Origin: an uncultured Saprospiraceae bacterium
Lineage (GTDB): Bacteria > Bacteroidota > Bacteroidia > Chitinophagales > Saprospiraceae
Assembly: GCA_937973565.1 (NCBI GenBank)
Contig: CALJKQ010000003.1
Coordinates: 1 to 7,280 of the forward strand
Direction of reading: 5' to 3'
DNA: 7,280 nt
The translations under genes and the position numbers were made by a program. This document shows positions 1-6,834 of the stretch, piece by piece; position 1 is the stretch's first letter, and every line of letters starts with the position of its first letter. The notes below the pieces were generated by a model that saw only the letters and a list, made by a program, of their open reading frames with translations, had not been told where the DNA came from and did not search any database.

Positions 1-458
1 AACCTATCCGAATGCTGTTCAAAGACGAAGTAAGGAGGGTTGGCCTTGCGATGGGCATAAGCAGCGATTTGATTGAAAGACATCCTTTTCCGGGACCGGG
101 ACTTGCCATTAGGGTTTTGGGTAAAATGTCCAGAGAAAAAATCAAACTTTGTCAGGAAGCAGATGCTATTTTTATTGAAAAGCTCAAAGAGCATGACCTG
201 TATACCAAAGTTTGGCAGGCAGGAGCAATTCTGCTACCGGTCCAGTCTGTTGGGGTGATGGGAGACGAAAGGACATACGAATATACCATTGCCTTGCGTT
301 GTGTGAATTCAGTAGATGGTATGACGGCCACATGGTCTGATCTTCCATATGAATTTCTTAATATAGTGTCCAGCGAAATCATCAACAATGTCAAAGGAAT
401 CAATCGGGTTGTATATGATATCAGTACCAAACCTCCGGCCACTATTGAGTGGGAATAA
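1..458 (+). CDS. guaA: GMP synthase (glutamine-hydrolysing), C-terminal part
   Basis: GMP synthase converts XMP to GMP with glutamine and ATP in the cytoplasm, the last step of de novo GMP synthesis. The 5' end lies outside the window. The reading frame is open from base 3 and shows about 151 C-terminal residues. Visible family landmarks are FKDEVRRVG, the HPFPGPGLAIRVLG segment, the GVMGDERTYEYTIALR stretch and the near-invariant end KPPATIEWE. Together these make up the end of the ATP-pyrophosphatase domain and the C-terminal dimerisation domain; the glutamine amidotransferase domain is upstream and not seen. Nothing is broken in the part present. The next gene begins inside or directly against this one, so guaA is probably transcribed with the lipoprotein gene and trmH. 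The identification is very secure. Confidence 0.98.
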   Translation, partial: PIRMLFKDEVRRVGLAMGISSDLIERHPFPGPGLAIRVLGKMSREKIKLCQEADAIFIEKLKEHDLYTKVWQAGAILLPVQSVGVMGDERTYEYTIALRCVNSVDGMTATWSDLPYEFLNIVSSEIINNVKGINRVVYDISTKPPATIEWE

Positions 459-1740
459 GTACATCGCGCTTATCCTGGCTGTGCTCATTGTGGGTTGCAG
501 CCCTGCAACGAAGTTGCAAAAGGATAAACAAACTGACGTAATCACTAAGTCTGACCCCATTAAACAAGAGGGGCAGAAACCTCCTTCTGTGAAAGATACA
601 ACCGCGGTGATTCCCGAAGTAAAAACAGATGTACCTACAGTAAAGGATGGTGATCAGGATATCAAACCGGTTAAAAAATTCAACCACTTTGACCTGGCTG
701 TAGTATTGCCATTTGACCCAAACGAAAACAACGAAAGATTTCTTCAATATTATGGTGGAATGAAGCTGGCTGCAGATGAATTGCAGTTGGAGGGCTATGA
801 CCTTACCGTAAAAGTCTACAATGCCGAAGATGCCAATCTTTTAACGACTCTTCAGACAGAACCCACACAATTGATTTTTGCGCCATCCGAAGAACAAACA
901 TTAAAACAAATTCTGGATTGGGGTAAAGCCAACAACATACCTGTTGTGTCGCCCTTTTTTAGCCTGTCATCTGTTGAAAATGCACCCCATTACGTGCAAT
1001 TGAAACCCTCGCTTCGGTCCCATTTCGCATCCATGGTCAAACATGCCATTCAGCGATTTCCGCTGGATGATATTGTATTGGTGGGTAGAAATACAAAAAA
1101 TGATAAGGCCTGGTTCAAATTCTTTCAATCAACTGCCTCTGAATTGCTGGAAAATCAAGCAGTGCAACCCATCCAGGAATACTTTGTGCTGGACGATTCT
1201 TTGACTACCGGGAGCCATGTCTTCACGGATTTAATCAATTCCGGCAAAAAGGTATTTATCTTTCCTAATTATTCTTACAAAGATGAACTCTATCTGTATA
1301 ACGCTATGCGCCGACTTTTGGCTGAAAAAGGTACGAATATGGTTACCGTGTATGGTATGCCCATCTTGAAAGACTCTGAAAAAATGGGGTTTGATTTTTT
1401 CTCAGGATTGAATTTACATGTACCGGCTTCTCGCTATGTAGATGAGACCCGCGAAGAAGTAAAGTCTTTTGACCGCAAATTTTTTGATCGGTATGGTGCC
1501 TTGCCGGAAGGTGATGCTTATGAAGGTTTTGACCATTTCTTGTTCATCGGTCGTCATCTTTCCCAATATGGCCAAGATTTCCCCCAATACCTGAGTACCG
1601 ACAACGGCCAGTACTTGCAGGCCAGATTTGATGTGAGGGCGGTTCACACAGAAGGTTCTTCAACGGAGATTGACTTTTTCGAAAATAAATACCTGGAGAT
1701 TCTGTACTTCGATGGCACCAGGTTTATACAGGCATATTAA
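415..1740 (+). CDS. Lipoprotein with type 1 periplasmic-binding-protein-like domain
   Basis: This is a probable envelope lipoprotein. The N-terminus has a hydrophobic run (IALILAVLIVG) ending in the lipobox IVGC, with the lipidated cysteine at residue 28 from the start used here. About 60 residues of K/T/P/D/V-rich linker follow. From about residue 90 to the end a domain begins FDLAVVLPFD and continues with YYGGMKLAADEL, IPVVSPF and DIVLVGRN, which resembles the periplasmic binding fold of LivJ-like and ABC-transporter substrate-binding proteins. No transporter permease or ATPase gene lies nearby, so solute uptake is not implied. The start is uncertain. ATG 415 overlaps guaA by 44 bases. TTG 445 would overlap by 14 bases and give a compact 18-residue lipoprotein signal. 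The far-upstream ATG 388 looks too long. The residues after the cysteine (SPATK) lack the acidic run typical of Bacteroidota surface-export signals, so I infer a periplasm-facing protein. The function is unknown. Confidence 0.85.
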   Translation: MISVPNLRPLLSGNKYIALILAVLIVGCSPATKLQKDKQTDVITKSDPIKQEGQKPPSVKDTTAVIPEVKTDVPTVKDGDQDIKPVKKFNHFDLAVVLPFDPNENNERFLQYYGGMKLAADELQLEGYDLTVKVYNAEDANLLTTLQTEPTQLIFAPSEEQTLKQILDWGKANNIPVVSPFFSLSSVENAPHYVQLKPSLRSHFASMVKHAIQRFPLDDIVLVGRNTKNDKAWFKFFQSTASELLENQAVQPIQEYFVLDDSLTTGSHVFTDLINSGKKVFIFPNYSYKDELYLYNAMRRLLAEKGTNMVTVYGMPILKDSEKMGFDFFSGLNLHVPASRYVDETREEVKSFDRKFFDRYGALPEGDAYEGFDHFLFIGRHLSQYGQDFPQYLSTDNGQYLQARFDVRAVHTEGSSTEIDFFENKYLEILYFDGTRFIQAY

Positions 1741-1742
1741 GG

Positions 1743-2414
1743 ATGTTGTCAGATTCCAGACTTCAAAAACTGAAAGATGTCGTGAGAACACGACAATGGG
1801 ATCTAACGGTAGTTTTGGAAAATGTGCACGATCCTCATAACCTGGGAGCTATTTTGCGAAGCTGTGAATCGATTGGTATTCCGGAAGTTTATATCCTTTA
1901 TACGGAGCAGACACACAATTCTGCCAGATACATTGGCAGAAACGCTACCAGTGGGGTAGGAAAGTGGATAAAACCCTGGTTTTTTGATGATTTGCAGGAA
2001 TGCATGGAGACCGTAAAATCCCGCTACAAAAGGATTCTGACAACCCACCTTTACGATGGGGCCACCAGTATCTACGAAACGGATCTTACGCAATCCCTGG
2101 CCATTTTACTGGGCAATGAAAAGAAGGGGTTGAGCACAGAGGCCATGAAATATTCTGATGGTAATATTTTAATACCTATCCATGGTATGGCCGAAAGTCT
2201 CAATGTATCCGTGGCGTCTTCTCTGATTGTATTTGAAGCCATGCGCCAGCGTATGGAGGCAGGTATGTATAATCATCCATTCGATCTGCAACATCCGTTG
2301 CAAAGTGCTTTATGGCAGGAATACCTTATGCAGGCCAGACCCAGAATGTATGAATCCGATGCAGCACTTTTAAACACCATGATCAACGATCAGTTGGAGC
2401 AAAAAAAAAGCTGA
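1743..2414 (+). CDS. trmH: tRNA (guanosine-2'-O)-methyltransferase, SpoU/TrmH family
   Basis: This is a SPOUT-class methyltransferase of 223 residues, close to the length of E. coli TrmH, which methylates the ribose of G18 in the tRNA D-loop using S-adenosylmethionine. All three family motifs are visible. Motif 1 is NVHDPHNLGAILRSCES (residues 27-43), with Arg39 at the position proposed as catalytic in Thermus TrmH. Motif 2 is ILLGNEKKGLS (121-131). Motif 3 is IPIHGMAESLNVSVASS (144-160), which forms the knotted cofactor site. The short N-terminus, the match continuing to AMRQRMEAGMY and the absence of an extra L30e-like substrate domain favour TrmH over RlmB-type 23S rRNA enzymes. It starts two bases after the lipoprotein stop codon with no spaced Shine-Dalgarno. 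The final Gln-Lys-Lys-Ser codons and the TGA stop form part of the terminator of the convergent gene. The family is certain; the exact tRNA target is inferred. Confidence 0.93.
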   Translation: MLSDSRLQKLKDVVRTRQWDLTVVLENVHDPHNLGAILRSCESIGIPEVYILYTEQTHNSARYIGRNATSGVGKWIKPWFFDDLQECMETVKSRYKRILTTHLYDGATSIYETDLTQSLAILLGNEKKGLSTEAMKYSDGNILIPIHGMAESLNVSVASSLIVFEAMRQRMEAGMYNHPFDLQHPLQSALWQEYLMQARPRMYESDAALLNTMINDQLEQKKS

Positions 2415-2432
2415 CGGTTTCCCATCAGCTTT
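2401..2432 (-). terminator. Intrinsic terminator of the TPR-PD40-SPOR gene
   Basis: Bases 2407-2414 (AAAGCTGA) pair perfectly with 2425-2432 (TCAGCTTT). Two further G-C pairs are possible inside the loop (2416-2417 with 2422-2423). Read on the minus strand, the hairpin is followed at once by nine T residues (complement of 2401-2409), a classic rho-independent terminator about 22 bases beyond the stop of the leftward gene. In the rightward direction only TTT follows the stem, so it is probably weak for the guaA-trmH unit. The left arm contains the trmH stop codon, and the A-run encodes its last lysines. Confidence 0.85.
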
Positions 2433-2454
2433 CAAACTTACAGTGTCTTAAATT

Positions 2455-4506
2455 TTAGTTCTTCTTAATGCGCTCTATGATTCCTCCATTATCTATTACT
2501 ACTTCGGCATCTGCGTAGCCTCTGTTGAGGGCCTGAATCCTTGCTTGTTCTGCCTCATTATAATTTTCGAAACCGCCAAGGATAAAGATGGTCCATGCAC
2601 CTTTCGTCCATTGTTCCAATCTTCCCAGGTCTTTTACTTTTTTGCTATCAAACCATATGGGATCTTCAAAACTGCCCAATCTCACTTTGTACTCTCTATT
2701 GTAAGAGTTTTCCAGTGGCTTTGTGTATTCAAAATTATTTGTTCCGGGGGCATGATCCCTTTTGGGAACAGTATTGGTCTTGGGTGAGGGTGGAGCAACC
2801 GTAGGTGTTACCTTGTTGTCGAGTTGAGACAACATCAATTCCAACTCCGAAGTGGATAATTCCTGCTCAACGATAAATGCATCCTTGAATCCTTCTCCTC
2901 TCACTTTGGCAAGCAAAACATCTGTTTCTGATCTTTCCAGAAAGTAACCCAATCTTACCTTCGTAGCATTGTTGACTTTTACTTTATAAATGTTACCAAA
3001 CTTAACGAGGTTTTTAAATTTGCTAACATCACTATTGTCTGCAATCATGGAAGCCAATTGAATAAAGTAAACCCTTGGTTTGTCTTTAGTTGAAAGCACT
3101 TCCCCGATCGACACTCTCCTTGCACCGGTCAATAAAGCATCTATATTGTCGATTCCTTTGGTAGACACAGATGCTTCGTTTATAGCATAAGCAGCAGGCT
3201 CATTTTCTTCTTCTGCCACTTCGGTTTCAATAACGTTTACAAGTGGAGCCTCATACGTTTCAACCGTGTAGTTGTGTTCTGTAATGGGAGCTCTGTAAAT
3301 ATCCTCTTTTCCTTTGCCCTCCATGCGGTCAGATGTAAAGTACATCACTAAGTTTTTTACGTAGGGAAAGTAGTCGTTGGAAACGGAGTTGATTCCGTAG
3401 CCTGCGTATTGTACATTGAGAAAGCCTGCGCTTGTATTTTGTGCATAAAATATATCATAGCCCCCCATTCCTTCGTGACCATTTGAAGCAAACCAGAGCA
3501 TACCACTTGCATAGAAGGGGGTGATTTCATCACCTTTGGTATTGACATCTTCACCTAAATTTTCAGGACTTGTCCATTTGTTTCCGTCAAAAGTACTTCT
3601 GTAGATATCCATACCGCCAAACCCTCCGGCTCTGTCTGAGCTAAAGTAAAGTGTCAAGCCATCTTCGGAAAAACAAGGACTGTAGTTGCTGATTCCTTCT
3701 CCATTATGAGGAAATGCGATCATATTATTGAGACCAAAACCATTGTAGTCTGCCAGGTAAATAGAGGACCCTTTCATTCTTTCCAACGGTGAATTTCCGT
3801 TTTCAAGGGTAGAACAAAAGGCAACTTTGTTGTGTGTGGTAATGGAAAATGCTTCCATCCTGGTTTCGTTGACTTTCCCTTCCATAAAAAGTGCTGAAGC
3901 AGTTGCATTTTGCAGTGTTTTACACAGATAAAGGCTGCGGGAATCCTTTAATATTTCAGCAGTCTGGGGTGTCATGAAAGGAGATTTGGCACCGTTGAAT
4001 ACAACCACTTGTTCGTGCAAAACTGCTCCAAATTCAGACATCGGTGTATTCATATCCAAATTCATAACTTTTTTTGTGTCTTCGGTACGAAGCAGCTCCT
4101 TTGCAAAAATGCAGCTTTGAACCTGCTTTTGCGCAGCTTCTTTTTGTTTTCCACTTACTTTGCTGAATTTTTTAATGGCTTCATCGTACTTTCCACCCAT
4201 CTTTAAGGCCAGTCCATAGTCAAAAAAGATTTGGTCATCGCACAACTTCATGCTTTCCATCATGCTATAAGTAGCAATAGCAAGGTCAATTTTGCCCAGC
4301 TTCATCTGCAACTCTGCCAATAATGAATACGCTTTGCTGTCGTTTGGATTTTTAGCCAGATGAGAATTGATTTCTGTAAGGGCTTCTGTATACATGCCCT
4401 TGTCCATCTGGGTTTTAATAGGTTCTAATCGGTCCTGTGCAATGCTTGTTCCGAATACACCCACAATAAATACCAGCGCAAAGGCCAGTTTTAGTTTCTT
4501 ATTCAT
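2455..4506 (-). CDS. Exported TPR-PD40 protein with two C-terminal SPOR-like domains
   Basis: This is a 683-residue exported protein. Residues 1-23 are a Sec signal peptide (MNKKLKLAFALVF..., likely cut after SIA). Residues about 25-125 look like tetratricopeptide repeats, for example ALTEINSHLAKNPNDSKAY and YDEAIKKFSKV. PD40-type beta-propeller strands follow: YSPCFSEDGLTLYFSSDR (275-292) with GGFGGMDIYRS, then a GHEGMGGYDIFYA copy near 353-365 and YFPYVKNLVMYFTSDR with KEDIYRA near 379-406. The C-terminus has two SPOR-like segments. The first is about 477-550 (YFIQLAS, YKVKV, VRLGYFLERSETDVLLAK, GFKDAFIVE). The second is about 603-680 (YKVRLGSF, FILGGFENYNEAEQA, GYADAEVV), and a T/P/K-rich linker separates them. 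SPOR domains generally bind glycan strands lacking stem peptides, so I infer anchoring to peptidoglycan in the periplasm. The N-terminal part recalls PorE-like and OmpA-family Bacteroidota proteins, but there is no OmpA domain. The precise role is unknown. Confidence 0.92.
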   Translation of the reverse strand: MNKKLKLAFALVFIVGVFGTSIAQDRLEPIKTQMDKGMYTEALTEINSHLAKNPNDSKAYSLLAELQMKLGKIDLAIATYSMMESMKLCDDQIFFDYGLALKMGGKYDEAIKKFSKVSGKQKEAAQKQVQSCIFAKELLRTEDTKKVMNLDMNTPMSEFGAVLHEQVVVFNGAKSPFMTPQTAEILKDSRSLYLCKTLQNATASALFMEGKVNETRMEAFSITTHNKVAFCSTLENGNSPLERMKGSSIYLADYNGFGLNNMIAFPHNGEGISNYSPCFSEDGLTLYFSSDRAGGFGGMDIYRSTFDGNKWTSPENLGEDVNTKGDEITPFYASGMLWFASNGHEGMGGYDIFYAQNTSAGFLNVQYAGYGINSVSNDYFPYVKNLVMYFTSDRMEGKGKEDIYRAPITEHNYTVETYEAPLVNVIETEVAEEENEPAAYAINEASVSTKGIDNIDALLTGARRVSIGEVLSTKDKPRVYFIQLASMIADNSDVSKFKNLVKFGNIYKVKVNNATKVRLGYFLERSETDVLLAKVRGEGFKDAFIVEQELSTSELELMLSQLDNKVTPTVAPPSPKTNTVPKRDHAPGTNNFEYTKPLENSYNREYKVRLGSFEDPIWFDSKKVKDLGRLEQWTKGAWTIFILGGFENYNEAEQARIQALNRGYADAEVVIDNGGIIERIKKN

Positions 4507-4735
4507 GAGACACTTAGTTTTAAATATAAATATTTACGTTACAAATATATGGTAAATGTTTATAATGTGTGTTTTATACATTACCAAATTATCTAATGTT
4601 TAATCACATTTTTAATTTTTATTATATAAAGTATGGAGATTGACGGCTTTACATATCTGCTAATATCTTATTGAAGATCGCCTGTCCATTATTTGAGCAC
4701 TCTTTTTAAACTTAAACTGCTATTTTTACACCGGT
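4507..4735. other. Divergent AT-rich intergenic region
   Basis: These 229 bases separate two divergently transcribed genes and must carry promoters in both directions. Most of the region is A/T runs. A less AT-rich island at about 4633-4700 contains no ORF longer than about 13 codons from an ATG. A short 6-bp inverted repeat (TAATGT at 4563-4568 with ACATTA at 4578-4583) is visible but weak. For the rightward permease gene the best -7-like sequence is TATTTTTA at 4721-4728, but it lies too close to the start codon to be convincing. I see no tRNA, riboswitch or convincing operator. Confidence 0.6.
4542..4549 (-). promoter_or_regulatory. Bacteroidota-type -7 element for the TPR-PD40-SPOR gene
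   Basis: The minus strand reads TATATTTG here, an exact match to the Bacteroidota primary sigma-factor -7 consensus TAnnTTTG. It lies 35 bases upstream of the start codon at 4506, leaving an untranslated leader of about 30 bases. I do not find a good TTTG -33 element at the expected spacing, and the surroundings are very AT-rich, so a chance match is possible. Confidence 0.5.
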
Positions 4736-6043
4736 ATGTGGTCCCAAAACAATCCTTCCTTTTATATAGCCCGTCGCCTTGCGGTTTCGGGAAAGAAGTC
4801 ATTTATAAGGGTAATCCTTGGTATTGCCATTGCAGGCCTGGCATTGAGCACGGCTGTTATGATCATGAGTTCTGCAATTATAACGGGTTTTAGAAATGAA
4901 ATCCACTCTAAAATATTTGGCTTTTGGGGGCATATACATATTTACGATGCAGGGGTTACACGTAACTTTGATCTAAGACCTATTACCCTGACTTCTGATT
5001 TGTACAGCGATTTGAAATCTGTCCAAAAAGTTGAGTTTACAGGACCTGTCAAGATTTTAGGTTTTGAGCTTGATGGTCTGGAATACGAGCAGTCAACCCG
5101 GGGAGGTGTGAAATCGGTGCATCCTTATATTGTTATGCCTTGCTTGCTTGAGAACAAAACAGACCTGCTTGCCGGGCTGTTCAAAGGATTGTCAGATGAT
5201 TACGACTGGTCTTCGATGGATAGATTCATGGTGGAAGGACAAGGGCTCATGCCAGGAGACACCAGTCCCTCGATTGTGATAAGCAGAATCATTGCGAAAA
5301 AGCTTCAGGTAAAACCGGGAGCCAGGCTGATAGTATCTTTTGTAAAAGACAACAGTAAAATCAGGAGGGCATTACGCGTTGCCGGTATTTACAATACCGG
5401 ACTTGAAGAATACGACAAAAGATTCATTCTGGGCAGGGCGGCCATGCTGCGGCAAATTCTGGGTTGGTCACCGGATCAATATAGCGGCATAGAAATTTTT
5501 GCAGAAAATGTTTCAGATGTGAAAGTCCTAAATGATTTCATTTACACACAGATTTTACCACCTCAGCTTTATTCAGAACCTATCTATGAAAAATTTCCAG
5601 GTATTTTTGAATGGTTGACACTGGTAGACATCAATTCGCGTGTAATTCTTCAACTGATGGCACTGGTAGCTATGATCAACCTTACCACCGTTATCTTGAT
5701 TCTCATTCTGGAAAGAACCAGGATGGTGGGTGTACTCAAGGCCCTGGGTGCTAATAACTGGACCATTCGCAAGATTTTCCTTTACCATGCTGCTTATATT
5801 CTCTTATTGGGCTTATTCCTGGGCAATCTTTTAGGACTGGGGCTGGCTTATCTGCAGAAATTCACGGGCTTGATCAAACTGGATGAAGCAAGTTACTATT
5901 TAAGCGAGGCACCTATCCACATCGATTATATGCAAATTTTACTCATCAATTTGGGAGCCTTCCTGATTTGCATGATTACCCTTGTCCTGCCTTCATTTAT
6001 TGTTACCCGGATAAGACCGGTAACGGCACTAAGATTTGGCTGA
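4736..6043 (+). CDS. FtsX-family ABC transporter permease, LolC/LolE type
   Basis: This 435-residue inner-membrane protein has LolC/LolE permease topology. There is one N-terminal transmembrane helix (about 24-50), a large periplasmic domain (about 51-300) and three C-terminal helices (about 303-326, 354-383 and 402-424). The N-terminal FYIARRLAVSGKKSFIRV is the usual family opening and supports the ATG at 4736. The cytoplasmic segment ERTRMVGVLKALGANNW (326-342) is the conserved loop thought to couple to the ATPase, and the tail RIRPVTALRF is typical. In proteobacteria LolCDE releases lipoproteins from the inner membrane for transfer to the outer membrane. Many Bacteroidota have a single such permease, and I infer that role here. 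No LolD-type ATPase is in the window, so the partner must be encoded elsewhere. The stop overlaps the start of the next gene (TGATG). A MacB-like or other FtsX-family exporter is the main alternative. Confidence 0.93.
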   Translation: MWSQNNPSFYIARRLAVSGKKSFIRVILGIAIAGLALSTAVMIMSSAIITGFRNEIHSKIFGFWGHIHIYDAGVTRNFDLRPITLTSDLYSDLKSVQKVEFTGPVKILGFELDGLEYEQSTRGGVKSVHPYIVMPCLLENKTDLLAGLFKGLSDDYDWSSMDRFMVEGQGLMPGDTSPSIVISRIIAKKLQVKPGARLIVSFVKDNSKIRRALRVAGIYNTGLEEYDKRFILGRAAMLRQILGWSPDQYSGIEIFAENVSDVKVLNDFIYTQILPPQLYSEPIYEKFPGIFEWLTLVDINSRVILQLMALVAMINLTTVILILILERTRMVGVLKALGANNWTIRKIFLYHAAYILLLGLFLGNLLGLGLAYLQKFTGLIKLDEASYYLSEAPIHIDYMQILLINLGAFLICMITLVLPSFIVTRIRPVTALRFG

Positions 6044-6045
6044 TG
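6041..6045 (+). promoter_or_regulatory. TGATG stop/start overlap (translational coupling)
   Basis: The permease stop TGA (6041-6043) shares its last base with the ATG (6043-6045) of the next gene. With no Shine-Dalgarno visible, terminating ribosomes probably restart here. The overlap decides the start of the downstream gene. The longer in-frame start at 5968 would lie inside the permease C-terminus and add 25 residues with no family-like features. Confidence 0.75.
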
Positions 6046-6741
6046 GCCCGATGGCATGCTATATTTTCAATTTCAGATGAAGTGCCCATACGCTGGCAAA
6101 GACTCTTGATGCATTTTTTATACCCATGGAATCCCATGGTTGTTCACCTCCCTTCAAAGGGGTTGTTCAATTGGTTTTTGGATCTTCTATTTTATATATT
6201 GGATGTGCTTTTCTTGCCGGAGTTGTACAAAGCATTGTATGTTGCCTTTAAGCCAAACATCAGGAAACTCAATACCGAAGAGATACATATTGCTCATTCA
6301 GTATTTTATGACCTGTTAGACACCGATAAAATCATCATTGATGAACAGTCCCGTAGGGTGAGCAAAAAACTGGGCGTTGCTTATGTCACTTTTGGACTCA
6401 TCCATTGCTGGAAGTCATTGAATAGAGATGTTTTTATCCATGAACTGGTGCATGTCTTCCAATACCAGTTATTCGGTTCCGTTTATATTGCACATGCATT
6501 GAGGGCTCAAATGAGTCACCCCTCGTATGACTATGGCGGACTTGAGGGCTTGAAAACGGCGATGACACAAAAAAAACCTTTCCTTTCATTTAATTTTGAG
6601 CAACAAGCCTCTATTATTGAACATTTTTACAATTTGCGCAATCGGTGCACCGATGAAGAAATGAAAAGCCATTGGTTTCCATACGTCCATTATTGGAATG
6701 AGCTGTTATCCTTAAAAAAAGCGTTTTCTCCAAATAAATAA
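6043..6741 (+). CDS. Putative zinc-binding protein with HELVHVFQ motif
   Basis: This 232-residue protein has no assigned function. The key feature is HELVHVFQYQ at residues 133-142, which contains the HExxH signature of zincin metallopeptidases. It is followed by GSVYIAHALR, then YDYGG, and FNFEQQASIIEHFYNLR (about 183-199). The order HE(L/M)xHVxQ, YDY and EQQA resembles uncharacterised 'vgr-related' and DUF4157-like bacterial proteins as I remember them. I infer that the Glu of EQQA (186) may be the third metal ligand. A hydrophobic or amphipathic stretch (about 40-59, LFNWFLDLLFYILDVLFLP) could associate with membrane. There is no obvious signal peptide, so the compartment is unclear. The gene overlaps the permease stop by one base, suggesting co-expression and perhaps a shared envelope task. 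Whether it is an active peptidase cannot be told from the sequence, and many HExxH relatives are not proven enzymes. Confidence 0.82.
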   Translation: MARWHAIFSISDEVPIRWQRLLMHFLYPWNPMVVHLPSKGLFNWFLDLLFYILDVLFLPELYKALYVAFKPNIRKLNTEEIHIAHSVFYDLLDTDKIIIDEQSRRVSKKLGVAYVTFGLIHCWKSLNRDVFIHELVHVFQYQLFGSVYIAHALRAQMSHPSYDYGGLEGLKTAMTQKKPFLSFNFEQQASIIEHFYNLRNRCTDEEMKSHWFPYVHYWNELLSLKKAFSPNK

Positions 6742-6782
6742 AAAAGATTTCTTTAAATTCATATCATTTATTCTTTTTAAGG

Positions 6783-6790
6783 TATATTTG
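6783..6790 (+). promoter_or_regulatory. Bacteroidota-type -7 element for gap
   Basis: TATATTTG matches TAnnTTTG exactly and lies 44 bases upstream of the gap start, giving a predicted leader of roughly 35-40 bases. No TTTG is found at the expected -33 spacing, though the upstream sequence is A/T-rich. The same octamer occurs on the minus strand at 4542-4549. The 93-base gap before gap and the absence of a convincing hairpin fit a separate promoter here. Confidence 0.6.
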
Positions 6791-6834
6791 TAAGGAAATA
6801 ACAGAATATTATTCTTAACTAAAATTATTTACTC

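Noticed and set aside
442..747. Open frames on the minus strand opposite the lipoprotein gene and similar short frames elsewhere
   Set aside because: They are antisense to clear genes, have low-complexity, Phe/Cys-rich translations and lack recognisable motifs.
4594..4620. Hairpin AATGT/ACATT followed by T-rich sequence as a terminator
   Set aside because: The stem is only five A/T-rich pairs, and it sits between divergent genes where no rightward transcript needs to end.
4639..4662. Sigma70-like promoter TTGACG with TAATAT upstream of the permease gene
   Set aside because: The spacing is only about 15 bases, and the Bacteroidota primary sigma factor does not use the E. coli -35/-10 pattern, so this is probably chance.
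4692..4728. TTTG (4692) plus TATTTTTA (4721) as a Bacteroidota promoter for the permease gene
   Set aside because: The spacer is 25 bases, longer than usual, the -7 has a mismatch, and the start site would fall on the start codon.
5968..6042. Longer upstream start (ATG 5968) for the HELVH protein
   Set aside because: It lies wholly inside the permease C-terminus, and the added 25 residues look like an out-of-frame reading of that gene. The TGATG overlap at 6041-6045 is a natural start.
6741..6756. AAAGATTTCTTT as a terminator after the HELVH gene
   Set aside because: The stem is four to five A/T-rich pairs with a tiny loop, too weak to support a terminator call.
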